Assembly: GCA_022661535.1 (NCBI GenBank)
Contig: JAKULF010000005.1
Location: 4,588,001-4,652,000, forward strand
Direction of reading: 5' to 3'
Length of the DNA stretch: 64,000 nucleotides
DNA from: Eutypa lata
Lineage: Eukaryota; Ascomycota; Sordariomycetes; Xylariales; Diatrypaceae
The notes under the pieces are model-generated. The model had not been told where the DNA came from and did not search any database. It worked only from the letters and a program-made list of their open reading frames with translations. Every line of letters starts with the position of its first letter. Within the stretch, counting starts at the first letter, position 1. Made by a program: the position numbers and the translations under genes. This document shows, piece by piece, positions 1 to 12,136 of the stretch.

Positions 1-13
1 ATACTACTGATAT

Positions 14-1854
14 TTACCGTAGCTCTACCGATGGGAAGAACCTTGGTCCCGCGAAGCCTGTTGCTGATACCGCTTGTATATCGATGTTGGCTGTTGGATC
101 ACGATGGGGACTCCACATCTTCAGGAGAATAAACCGCCCTGACACCGGAGGGTCGAATGTCATCGTACACGTGCTCTTGTCCCGCTCGATGTAGAACCGC
201 GCGTCGGGGGCCAGCAGCTCACCGCCCACAGCCCGCACCGCTTCTTGTGTAGCAATTTGCGCAGCCTCCCTAGCTTCCGCGTAACCGCTCGAACGGATCT
301 GGTGAAGCCGTTGTCTATAACCATAGAAATCAACTGTACCGCCCAGTGTGAAGTCCTCCAGGTTCCCTTCGTCGTCGCTCGTCTCGCTTTCAAAGGGCAG
401 GGAACCGATCCTGTTTGGCGTCCGCGCATCGTCCCTCAAACCATCAATATCGTCTGTCTCTTCTTCGCCATACTCAATTGTTACTCTGCACTGCGCAGGT
501 GAGATGTCGAATTCTGAAGGGATTTGAGCCACCCGAAGATCGTTGTTCTGATCATCTAAGCCAATATTGTATAGCCGCCTCGCGCGCACCTGTGCTCGAG
601 TCATGTTATCTCCGTTACTATTATGCCGTATTGAAATAACCGGTGGCAATTGCTGGGTTTCCGATTCGGCCCTCCTCCTTGGGGCAGAATATTGTATCTG
701 ATATTGAGCCGTACGTGTTAATAAATGATCGGATGACATAGAAACAAACACCATGCCTTCCGACACCGGGGACGTATAATTCGATCTAGGTGCTTTTATA
801 ACGAGTTCCTTTAGTGTGAAAACAGTGGCTCCTTGATGCCGTAAAACAATATTGCAGGTTGGCCCGCTCGTACAATACACCGACGAATCGTTCTTGAGAA
901 TATTCTCGGCGGAATGTTTCTGACCGTCGTCGGCGTAAATGCCTCCATCACAGCTTACAATCTCCATTGTGAGCTGCCCTGGCTCGATTTGGCCATACTT
1001 CCCATAGCGGAAGCCAGTAAACCCGGCGGATAAGCGATCCGAATCCAGTTTCCGTCTTTTCACTCTGCGGCTTTCCTCGGCATTTCCCTGGGTCTGCAAG
1101 GGAGGCGACGGAAACGATAGTTCAGAGTAGGGATCAGGTGACGCATTAGTAAAGTCCCAGAGTGCCCGTAACTCGGAATCGACATCTTCGAGCTCACGCT
1201 CAGCCGAGGTAATATCTTCCAAGGTATACCGAGCACGACGTTGGGCAGCAGCAGGCCGTCGATAGTCACGGGTAGGTTCCCGTTGGGTATCCGACGAATC
1301 GGCGTCCATCTCAGCCCTCTCGTCAAGCACGCTACGCTGCCTGAGCCAACGTGATCGCCAATTCCTCATAAAGGAAGGGCCGGTACCAGACATAGTCGGT
1401 GATTGGCGAGTGCTCGAGGAGCGCAGTGGCGGCAGTCCCGGGGCAGACGCAGGAAGATTGTATAATGGCGAAGCGCCCGACGCTGGTTGTGGTTCTCTGG
1501 ACCCTTGGTGAGGATCTGAGTTGGGCTCCGAAGGCATGGTGTTCCGAGCAGACGAGCGTGAAGCCCTCAGATTCAAATAGCTTCGAACCAGGTCCCTCCT
1601 TTCCGAAGGGCGATAATGCGAATGATACCTTTCTATAGCTCGGTACAGTTCTCCAGAAGGACTGATCTGAGAAGGCGAAGCGTTATCATCGAGTATAGAG
1701 CGAACAAACTCGTCGGTGGTGCGAAACGGACTCGGATTCGACGACGAGTGTTGGGATCGGTGGCCCGACTAGGACGAAAATGTCGAATGTCAGTTATTTT
1801 ACGACAACAATATTCCCTCCCAAACCAAGGTCTGTCTATATGTAAACTCACCAT
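14..1854 (-). CDS. Conserved-type fungal protein of unknown function, possible split galactose-binding-like fold
   Basis: Two exons: 1852-1854 (the ATG alone) and 14-1768, with an 83-bp intron 1769-1851 (donor GTGAGT, branch ACTGAC, acceptor TCCTAG); 585 residues. The reading frame stays open and protein-like back to an in-frame TAG that coincides with the acceptor, so the start was placed at the ATG fused to the donor. The first ~210 residues are Ser/Pro/Arg-rich and probably disordered. A compact core follows, beginning GFRYGKYGQIEPGQLTMEIV and including CNIVLRHQGATVFTLKELVI and VSEGMVFVSM. After an acidic linker the C-terminus has CTMTFDPPVSGRFILLKMW. Two beta-rich halves around a linker resemble a jelly-roll (discoidin/DOC-like) domain with an insertion; this is inference. 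I do not recognise the family. The gene is divergent from AOS1. Confidence is good that the gene is real and moderate for the one-codon first exon. Confidence 0.75.
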
Positions 1855-3598
1855 TAAGTAGCCAAGATATAGTTGTATTTAGATATGTTGCAAGAATCGA
1901 TGCCAGCTCTAATCACACAAACCGCCTAGTCAAATGAACTCTTCTTTGCTATACGGATGTTGTCGTTGAATGAAACTATAGGCGACACTTGATTGTCGTA
2001 CTTTTTTTGTCGTAGAACGAAGTTGAATGCTATATGGCCAGGTGGACTTTGGTGTGAGATGTGGGCTCTTAGGGATTTGTTGAGTGGTAGGTATGTAGGT
2101 AGGTATGTATTGGTTTAATTAATGTAGGAGGGCTATTGGATGCATCCGAAGTCCTACCTACCTCTAAAGTTCAGACGTCCAGACTCCCTATGGTTACCTA
2201 AGATATAGTAACTATTAACCTATTGACTACCTATTTCCCTAAATGTAATCAAACTACATGCTCTGCCTGTGTATCTACCTCCTAGAGCTGCATATTATTT
2301 ACATATACCTCATCCACCCATTCTTCTAGTTAGGTAGCTTTAAAGGTTAAGTAGGTACCTAGGTATGTAATAAGTATGCATTGCATGTATGTAGACAAAC
2401 CGCGGGGTCATATTGATGGTTTACCTACCTCTATACACTATGTAGGTATTGATAGTTATTATTAGTTCATTGTTCGCTTAAGCAGAACAGTGGTTGAATA
2501 GATCCACATGACATCTCTAATGTTCTAGCTAATAATTTATCACCTTACATTGGCAGACAGGCAGATTAGAAGCCCATTTAGCACATGGATAATACTACTA
2601 CTTGCTTAGGCCTACTAGGTATCTACGTAGGTAGTTATGTACAATACAAGCCGTCAGCCTGCCTCACGCTGACGTTTTCCGTTTCCAACCAGTGTCTAGA
2701 GATAGTTACCCCCTACGTACTACGTAAGGCATGAAGTTACACGTAGTTATGTACCTTAGATAGTAATTATCAGACTAGGTAGGTGTGTATGTACATACAT
2801 ACCTCGCGTTTCCTCCCATTCACATCAGCTAGCCCCGTCTAGTATATATTACTATACCTAACTACTACTCGACGAAGCCATAGTTAGACCTTGATAGAAC
2901 GGACCCTTAATCTGATAATAATCCATAGCGAAGGAACGGGCTGGACTGGTTTTGGTCTCATGCATGCATATTTATCTACGTAGTAGTAATTGCCTGCATC
3001 CTTCTTTACCTGGATAAACCTTCCTTCCTGTGCAGGTACTTGCATTACTCCGATCACCTTGTCGGATGGTGCCAGTTGGTCGCATTTTCTTGAGACCGAG
3101 ACAGTCACATCCCATCACGTCGCATTGCATTGCATTCCCATTTCATTTATTCCTCCTACCTTATCGACTACATTAGATTGCAAACGAAAACACAGGATAA
3201 CGAGGCTGCATACATAAAACCTCGGGCGACGGAGGCGTAGGCAGCCTACCTAAGTTAGGTGCCAGGTTGCCAGACGAAGATCACATCACCTTTAGTTGAT
3301 TTCTCTGAGTGCCTACCTATCTACTCTTGCATTCATCCCTACACCCAACCTTTCTACCTCTTTGATGATTAGATTAATCATCTTATCTTTCAACTGGGTA
3401 GGTATCTATTGACTTGGTACTATCTGCCCTCTTCATACATCCCGTTAGGAATTGAATGTGAGTGGGGATTAACTGCTACGATTCTACAATATCTTTCACC
3501 ATCAACTTGCATATGCATATTTTCTTCAGCCTCGAAGACCCTGCTCACCTTTAAAATCCCTAGTCTCATCTCAGCCTTGTCGAGCACAACGTCAAACA
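1855..3598. other. Divergent intergenic spacer
   Basis: No gene is supported. The spacer is AT-richer than the genes and full of short words built from TAGGTA/TACCTA (for example around 2090-2110, 2335-2370, 2775-2800). It should hold the promoters of the unknown protein (-) and AOS1 (+). A pyrimidine-rich stretch precedes the AOS1 start. Confidence 0.6.
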
Positions 3599-5223
3599 AT
3601 GGAGGCTGGACAGCAAACTCAGCCCACCGCTAGCCCGAATCAAGGGTCAGCTGGTATTACCCCAGGAGCTACTACAACTCATCAGCAGCCAGTCCAAGAC
3701 GGCAGCGCAGGTGGCCAGGAAGCTCATGCCATAGGAGGCAGTTCTATGCATCTACCTATGCAGCTTCCACAGAACAATGCTCCAGTATTTCCCGGTGAAA
3801 ATGCTGGCTTCGTTCCCCCACAGCAGTCTTTCAATGGCAATGGCGTTTTCCCAGCAGCCAACATGGTCGTTCCTCCGACCCAGCAGATGATGACAGGCGC
3901 GAATGGTACGGCAACAAAGCATGCAATGAACGGGAATGCAATTAGTGCCGGTAAGACATACAATCCCGGTTTCTGTGGTTTCTAGGACTAATGTGATATC
4001 TAGATGAGATTGCCCTTTATGACCGCCAAATTCGCCTATGGGGTATGAAAGCACAGAGGAAGATCCAGGCAGCCAACGTTCTCCTCATCACGATGAGAGC
4101 TCTAGCTAACGAGATAGCCAAGAATCTCGTTCTCGCCGGCATTGGCTCACTCACTCTTGTCGACGATCAGAAGGTCTCCGAAGCTGACCTGGGTGCTGAA
4201 TTCTTCCTTTCCGAGGAGAATATTGGCGAAAACCGCGCCGAGGCAGCAAGTCGGGAGGTTCAGAAGCTGAATCCCCGAGTGAAAGTCATCGCTGACTCGG
4301 GAACCATCATGGAGAAGGGACCGTCCTACTTCTCCGCGTTTGATATTGTCATCGCTACTGATCTGAATCCTACCACTCTCACATTTATCAACACTGCGAC
4401 TCGCTTACACAATCGCCAATTCTATGCGGCCGGGACACACGGTTATTACGGTTATATCTTTTGCGACTTGATCGAGCACGATTTTGTCATACAACGTGAC
4501 AAGGGCAATGTGTCCGCCAACATTGGAGAAGAGTCTCGGACTCGGTTCATCACTGACGTGAAGACCCAAAAGGAGGGCGACAAAACCGTTGAGCTTGTCG
4601 CCAAGCGGGAGCTATACTCAACGTGGGATCTTGCTTCCGAGACCAGCGCTCTCCCGTCGGAATACCTCAAATCACCGCGTCGTCTCCGAGTCGTTACTCC
4701 TGTTCTGTCGTGTCTCCGAGCTCTTTGGGCCTTTGAGCAATTTCACAATCGCGCCCCAGGCCACAACCGGCAGGACTTGGAATTCTTCACGAAATCAGCC
4801 ACACAATGTCACGCGATGCTTTCATTGCCGGGGGACACGTTAAATTCGGAGATCCTCCGCAGCTTCCTGCAGAATATCGGTAGTGAAATCGCACCTGTGA
4901 CGGCTATCCTTGGTGGCCAGTTAGCCCAGGATGTAATCAACGTTCTTGGTCAGAGCCAGCAGCCCATTCAGAACATGGTCATTTTCGACGGCAACAAGAT
5001 GGAGGCCAACCAGTACGCCCTGCACCCAGAAGGTCCCTTAGGCCTAGCACAACTCGACCTCGCGGGTTCCATGATGCCTGGCATGATGCCAATGGGCGAT
5101 CCCCAGATGGCCAATCCCCAGCTGGGACACCCGCACCCGGGCGGTGGTGGTCAACAGCTGGGGGGAAATCCCCAGATGATTCCGATGGAGCAAGCGAATA
5201 CGACGTCGCAGGGGACGATGTAA
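3599..5223 (+). CDS. AOS1: SUMO-activating enzyme subunit AOS1 (E1 subunit 1)
   Basis: Two exons, 3599-3950 and 4004-5223, with a 53-bp intron; 523 residues. AOS1 pairs with UBA2 to adenylate and activate SUMO in the nucleus; the catalytic cysteine lies on UBA2. The diagnostic start of the ThiF/E1 fold spans the splice: EIALYDRQIRLWGMKAQRKI at residues ~119-138. It is followed by the nucleotide-binding segment (ALANEIAKNLVLAGIGSLTL) and LGAEFFLSEENIGENRAEAA. The ORF after the intron alone would lack the first conserved strand, so the spliced model is preferred. Unusual points are a ~117-residue Gln/Asn/Pro/Gly/Met-rich N-terminal extension and a Met/Gly/Pro/Gln-rich tail (~485-523), both probably disordered; yeast Aos1 is much shorter (~350 residues). 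The alternative, a related E1-like subunit such as ULA1, fits less well because the conserved DRQIRLWG context is of the AOS1/UBA1 type. Confidence 0.9.
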
Positions 5224-6248
5224 TCTGTGCGTCGGTGTCGTGTTACGCAGAGCCTGCAGATGTAGAGAGTAGATGAAAATGAGGATTTGGGGGCGTTTTC
5301 TTTTTTTGTATTTTTTTGAGGCTGAGACCTGGGGTTCAGACAACCCCGTCTCATACATACGATCGTCTAGGTTGAGTCTGATAAATCTGCTCAGGGAGGA
5401 CATACATCACCAAGCAGCCCCCTCCCCCACCCCCCACCCCTACCGTGTTACCTACCTACTAGTCAGCATTTCAGAAAACTTCGAGCATATTGCAGCAGGA
5501 AAGTTGGAGACCTATTTTGCTATTTGCGTATGGCAGACAGGGGTTGTGCTATTCGCCGCTCCATTCCGTAGTTAGCCATTTCACTCAACCTGTACAATAC
5601 GTGTTTATTCTACAGTGAACAATGATCAGCTGTGTGTGCATCTATCTATGTACATGTATGTATATGTGATCATTAATTAAGCCTGCCTCTTCTTCAACTA
5701 CTCTAATAAGCGTCCTTTTATCTATATCGGTATCCGCTACCATAGGTAAATCGGTATTTATATACTCACGTCTCTTAACTACTATTACTTATACTGCCAT
5801 GCCATACACTGCGAGTAATTAGAGTGGTTTTTCTCTCTCCTTTCTATCTATGCACATAATATCAGTCAGTATACCGGCCGGTATCAGTTCAGCGGCTAAC
5901 TAGATAGTTAGTACTGCCTGTCCCTCGATGGTTAGGTAACTATAAGCTCGTCAACTTCACAGGGGAGATCAAAACACCCTTTCTCACCCGTCCATGGCGC
6001 CATAGCATACAATACAGTTCTCCATTCTGCCTGGAAAAACAGAGTGGTGGTAGATATGTTATCGTCGTGGTAATATAACATGCATACTACCTATGCCTTC
6101 TCTACTTGAGCTATACATAGGTAGTTATAGCAGCTGGGCCTTCCCAGGATGAGAGAAAGGGGGGGCATCAGGTTCTAGTCAAAATGACCGAACTGGATAT
6201 AATGCCAACTAGATAGTCACAGTTAAGTGAACGTTCAATGGTCTAGAA

Positions 6249-6287
<39 letters not shown>

Positions 6288-7312
6288 TACACACATGTAT
6301 ATATATTGTGGAATAGGCTGTGATATAGTGGTGAGCTGACGGCTCAATGCTTGCTACTAATGGCCTGAGTCTGTCTGCCCATTTGCTCCTCACCTACTAA
6401 CATATTACATGTACATTTAGAAAAGCGTTATGACAGCCAGCAATAGTTCTGCTTAGTCTCTTCCTCCCATGCGTCTCTTCTATACTATAGGAGTCTATCA
6501 CCACCACCAAGTGACAGACCTAGCTTACAGCATAATATTTCGCCGTGGCCAAAACTAATAACACATTAAAAGTTTGAACTCGAATAATATGTGTTTAGAC
6601 AGTAATGATCAGTGGTTATTCTATATTCAATATGATAAGCATAAACGTATTCAAATTTATATGTATCTTACCGGGGCATATACAAGTTACATAAAGGGAG
6701 GTAGGTCAGTGCAGGTGGAAGGTTGGAGGTGTCACCTAGTTTGGTAGCAAATTTTTGGTAGACTAAAGGGCGGGAGACGCCTACGGTGATGATACTACGA
6801 AGCACTGTATGAACTCTCACGCAACTACACATCTCAGTCACAGCACAATTAATATAGGTAGAGGTAAATATCCATCTTTAGGGTGGGTTCCTTGAAAAAA
6901 GCATGAACCCATGCACAACGCTTTTATTTAATGGTCAAAATTCCCTCAACTCCAAATCTATGCAAAGGTCTTGGCCCTCCAAGGCCAAAAATTCCGACAT
7001 ATGCTCTACCGCCTTTATCCATCCATGCTGTGGTCGAACCGACTCTATGTTTCGCTATGCTTTGGTATTAAAAAAAATTTAAAAAAACAAAAAGACAATG
7101 ATGCTTGTAGTGAAAATGTCATGCGAAGAAGCGTTGTATCTAAGGGCAGAACCTGCCCTGGAAGTGTGTCTTAAACCGTCGTAAAAAATTTAAATAAAAA
7201 AAGAGTAGAAGCCTCAAGCTTGGTCTGCTGGGTTCCATTTGTTCATGTATGTCGAGATGACACTGATAGGTGTTTAGTTTAAGTGGTACCCAGAGGAGGA
7301 AGCCTCCAAGAC
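5224..7312. other. Convergent intergenic spacer
   Basis: Lies between the 3' ends of AOS1 (+) and the unknown AT-hook-like gene (-). It is AT-rich, with a CA dinucleotide array at 6251-6285. Small ORFs such as 5273-5575 and 6971-7174 show no family resemblance. No RNA gene was recognised. Confidence 0.55.
6251..6285. repeat. (AC)n microsatellite
   Basis: About 17 uninterrupted AC units, followed after a short break by ACACACA at 6290-6296. A simple-sequence repeat in intergenic DNA. Confidence 0.95.
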
Positions 7313-10288
7313 TTACTTGGGGGAGTCTTTGGGAGATTCTCTCTCCTCCGAGGAGTCCTCTTTCTTGATGCTGCCTCGGTTCCGACCCTTGGACACGTTG
7401 TTAACGTTCCATCCACGAATGGTCGTAGGCCCACTACGCGGAGGCGGCTCGTTGGCTCTGTAGTCCTTGATGGCTTCTTTGTGATCGTAATGGGCCAGAC
7501 GCAGCTCAGTACTGCCGCTGGCAGGCCACGGCCGATTATGTGGGATCGGTGCTGCGGCTATCTTGCGATACTTCCCGGCGTTGTTCCCATTCGATGATCC
7601 CGGTCCCCTCTGGCGAGGTGTATGAGCAGGGGGTGAAGGGCTGATCATACGAGGTGCTATAGTTAGTCCAGGAGGTCCGGATGCGGGTCCTACGGGTGCA
7701 GACCCCATCTGAACTGGTACAGTAGCTAATTGTGCTTGGCCTGGCATAGGCGGAGAGTAAATTGGATAGCCTGGCATGTGTGGCGGAGGTGGCTGATTAT
7801 GGGCCATGCCAGGACCTGTGAGGGATGGAGGTCCTTGCGCTGAGATAGACATGAAAGGTGACTGCTCGGGGATGGAATAGCTTTGATGGAACGATCGCGC
7901 AGGAGCCGGAGGATAGAAATTGCCAGAATTGGTATGGATCATTCCCCGCGGAGAGCCAAACTCTTGAGATCGTGAAGGGGGTCGTGGGGGGGCTTCTACT
8001 ATAGGAGGAGCCTTGTCTCGTCTTGATGGTCGAAGTGGGGGAAGCACAGGACTGCCTTTAGCATGAGCCTGGTTTGAGAAGGGATTTCTCGGTGTAGTGG
8101 CCCGGGGCTGTATGTCTAGGTCCTGAGGGGGTGCTGGGGCAATGTGTGCATACGTCGAAGGGGGGTTCAATGCAGTCTGCAAAAAGGCGTTAGGAGGCGC
8201 CGGAAATTGGGTTGGCATGCCCAATAGTTGAGGGTCTATCATTGACGAGTCTCCGGTAAATTGAGGCTCTGGTTGTCCGGGCGGATGCGAAACAGATTCG
8301 GCCACATCAGCTAATACCGATAGGCTGAACGTGTCTACCGACGCTGGCATCTGAGGAGGCTCTGAATTGGTAAAGACGTCCCGAACTGCATCATAGGGCC
8401 GTGAAGATCGCTGGCTAATGGGCGGCAGTACTGGTCGTTCAACATCCAAATAAGCAGCGGCATGTAATAGTTGGTTAGCCTGTTCACGGCGAACCCATTC
8501 GACCGCTTCTTCGGACTGAGCGCGACTCTCTTCACTCGCCGCCTCATCATCATCGACGGCAGCGGCCAGCCTTTCGAGCGCTAATCGTTCCCGTTCACGC
8601 ATCTCCTCTGTGATGATGTCTTCTTGGTCGATGTCTTCCTCCTCGCAGAATTGACCTAACATATTTGATATAGCCTCCTTCCTGGCATCCTGTTCCAGCG
8701 CCTGATCCATGATCTTGACTCTAACGCTACGAGATGCGGATAGGGTACTCCCATTTGGCGTGACGATGACAACGGGTCTTGTACCGTCAACGTGTTCGCT
8801 CGGTGGTTCCGACTCATTTCTAGAGTCGGGCATGAACAAGCCGTATTTGGGGTGGAGGTTGTGCTTCTTTACGAGCTCAGGGTCTAAGTCATCCTCTCCA
8901 TATTCTAGGCAGTTATAGGTGACAATAGTCTGGTCCAGATGCCATGTGCCAGAATTGGGTTGGTTGAGAAATTTGCCTCTTGTCGCCCTTGTAGCTTTTC
9001 TAGTCGAATCGTTGGCAGAGTCCCGGAACCCAATCTCATCGTCATCCCATTCAAACATGGGTGGGATGATAATCCGATTTTGTGCCTTCGGTCCTCGTCT
9101 GAAGACAGTTCGAACACCATAAGCATCGGGTTCTGATGCTCCGTTGGGTAGGTCAGGAACATCTACCGCCGCTACCGCAACCTCAGCTTTCTGCTCGGAT
9201 ACTGGGGTTTGCTCGTCTAGAACGGCACCGGGAGAAGGGGCATTTGATCCTGGCTCAGCGTCTGCTTCTTGCTCGGCTGATAGCAAGCCTCCAATATGTC
9301 GCGGTTCAGGAGTCGCTGCATCCTCGCCATTCTCGACTTTCACATTAGTAACCTCGTCACGTGCCGAGCCGGTCTGACTTTGGTTTACACTGGCACCAAG
9401 CGCGGGCTTCTTTGAGTCCGGCTGACCATCTAGTTGGTCTTCTGCTTTTCGTTTGGCAGAAGTTTTGGTTTTACGAGTCGCCTGGGCCTTGACGACTGTT
9501 TTCTTAGAGTCTTCTAATAGACTGGGGAAAGGCACCTCGATTCCGTTGCGCATCATTCTGTAGGGACCTTGGTCCTGCGCAACCTCATCAGGTTCCTCAA
9601 CATACTGGTATCTGAAGTCGGGAGTCTAAAGCAAGTTAGATATACTACGGACATAATCAATAAATTTTTGCATATTGGTGCTGACTTACATTAACTGGGG
9701 CGCCTTCGCGACGGAGCTCGGCAAGAATGCTAGTACGGTTGAGAGCTCCATCAAGAAACTCTTCAGTCTTATAATCGAATTGGTTCTAGACATGGGTAAG
9801 TGATTGGAACGTGAAAAGAATATGCGGATGGTATAACTTACTTGGAACTGGACGTAAGTGATCTCTCTGTTGAGCTCAAAGGTGCGTTTGGCGACATCGG
9901 TTTTGGTGTTGTACTCCTGATCAGCCGCGGCAATAGCGGCTTCAAGTTGCTCGTCGAGTTGCTTTTGCAGAATCTCATATTCAGCAACTTCTCGGTGGGC
10001 TGTAGGATTATCTTGCAGGATTTTAATTGATGAATCAGCGACATGTTCAAGAGCCGGCTTAATTGCCTTGGAAACTTCTGCATAGAGCGCAGTAAGATCT
10101 TGTTGTCGTTCATAAGCTGCTTGGACACGGGGATCTGCGTAGGCCTTGCCTCTTCGACCACGACCTCGATTTCCTTTCTTAGGAGCAGGCTTTTTTGCCT
10201 TCTTCACGCCTTTACCAGTGTTTTTCTTGCCTTTACCTTTGGCTGGACTAGGTGCCGGCGAAGGGGCGGCTTGAGAAACGTCATCCAT
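7313..10288 (-). CDS. Unrecognised basic protein with AT-hook-like N-terminus and Pro-rich tail
   Basis: Three exons on the minus strand: 9842-10288, 9690-9785 and 7313-9625; introns of 56 and 64 bp with GTAAGT donors and CTAG/TTAG acceptors; 951 residues. Residues ~17-50 are Lys/Gly/Arg-rich with GNRGRGRRGKAY, similar to an AT-hook. Residues ~55-150 look helical. The short second exon encodes KTEEFLDGALNRTSILAELR. A conserved-looking block in exon 3 includes VRTVFRRGPKAQNRIIIPPM, FEWDDDEIGFRDS and GTWHLDQTIVTYNCLEYGED. The C-terminal ~400 residues are Pro/Ser/Gln-rich and end in a Lys/Glu/Ser tail. A nuclear, DNA- or chromatin-associated role is inferred from composition only; I do not recognise the family. 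The stop codon lies inside CCCAAGTAAGTC, where GTAAGT is also a perfect donor, so a further downstream exon is possible. Confidence 0.8.
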
Positions 10289-12136
10289 AGTAGCGGTTGT
10301 GGATCATGTATCAAGTAAAATATGGAGAGAAGATGTAAGTGTGAAGGGTTTGAAAAGATTCTGTGTAGGTTGGTAATCTTGATAATCCTGAATGCGAAAT
10401 CTGTATTACCAAAACCACAAATGAAGGAAGTTTAATAATGGAAAAGGAAGATTACGACCTGTTCCGGATTGAGGGTGGTGTTCAAGTGAAAAGTTTGGTT
10501 GCTAATCTTCAAAGATGGAAGGAAAAAAAGACGGCTTTGGTTGGAGTGTGAAGAGAGAGGTGTGAGTGTGAGTGAGTACTAACTAACTACCTCCTAGTAA
10601 GTAAGTAACAGGCTCCAAATGATTGGTGTCAGAAATCATAGCATGCAACCAAGTAAAAACTAGAGAATGAGTAGAGAAAAACAACTTGGGCTACAGCTGG
10701 CGGACGGTTTGGAAGATAGAAGAGATACAAACTCTAATTTTCTATTATCCCCGACGTTGCCAGCGATGTGTTAGATCAGACGTAAAAATAATAAAGATTT
10801 GATGAGATCTGGTTTTCATCGAGGCAGGCCAAGCACCAAAGTCCAATACGGCAGCCCCAGGCGATTCAATGGTGCACTTCCATATCCAGTCAAAGCTCGT
10901 TGTTAGGCCGCCTTCAGCGCTATGGTTGGTCCGGAGCTTAAGTTTTACCGATGGGGCCTCGAACATTGGACCAACATGCATCCATCCGCCCTCCTCCCTA
11001 CGTACATATGCAAGGCATTGTTTGAATACCTAGGTAGTCTACTATACTCTGGAGAAAGGCATTATTTCTTGTACCATCACAAGGTTTAATCATACTTCAA
11101 TTTACCATGTTGTAGTGCTTGATGTGTATCTATCTCCGATTACATAGTTCTAGGTAGTAGGTATGTATGATAGGTACTTAACTGTGTACCTAATTTACTT
11201 GAGCAATGCTGTAATACATACCGACTTACAACTTCCTCCCACTGCACTTAGAAAACGTAGTAAGCACTGAGTGCAAATACTTACCAATATGATTGATAAT
11301 GTACTGTGTCTGCTTGTTCAAGTAGAAGCTTAGGTACTTAGGTAGATGTTTTCTCTCATAAATATACACAGCTGGTATACATATCTACCACACTGAGAGA
11401 CGGATTATCTACCTAGGTTAATTCTAATGCTTCTTCAGCACCTTCAACATGTTCAACACGAACACATCACAGATAAGCAAAAACACTGTTATGTGTTACT
11501 AATAGGCTATAAGATACAAGGCTGGATACTATAAGGATTGAGCGTGTGGGAAGTTACATCTCGAAATAATAGAGTGTGTACGGAGTATACATACATGCAT
11601 TGTCTAGAAAGCCAACACAGGTAGGTACCTACTGACAAGTATAGACCAATATAGAACATACCTAAAGCCTCTTACCAACAATATGAGATCAGTGTAACCT
11701 CGATAATTCCCTGGTCAAGGGATTCCACAGTGATACCCTTCACCCTTCTTGATATGCGCCAATCCCACGTTGCCGCGCTGAAATTCCTGCTGCGTCTAAA
11801 TTCAGGGTTCGTGACTCGTCTGGGAACCCCCCGGTCTGGAGCCTTCTTAGACCACTTCCGAATTGGGTCAAGCCTGCATCGTCCCGAGCAGCCCGCCCCT
11901 GCAGTCCAAAGTGGGGGTCCAAGGCGGGAACCTCCCTCGGTGAGCCACAAAACTTGTTACCGTAGCAGCTTAGGTAAGTTCCGGGACATCACATCACATC
12001 TTCACCCGACACAAAATTTCCTAACTACGTCTCATTCCGGAGCCAACCCCCGATTGAATCACACAATACAATCAATCGTGTGGCGACTACTACTCAGCAT
12101 GCCCTGGTAGTATAACCTCAATCGTAGCTGGCGACA
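10289..12136. other. Divergent intergenic spacer
   Basis: Promoter region shared by the unknown AT-hook-like gene (-) and BMT5 (+). It contains TAGGTA/TACCTA words near 11025-11180 and 11330-11345 and a somewhat GC-richer patch at ~11750-11950. ORFs on both strands in that patch overlap each other and resemble nothing I know. No supported gene. Confidence 0.55.

Noticed and set aside
11672..12110. Overlapping ORFs on both strands upstream of BMT5
   Set aside because: Mutually overlapping, no recognisable domain, probably promoter/5' UTR of BMT5.
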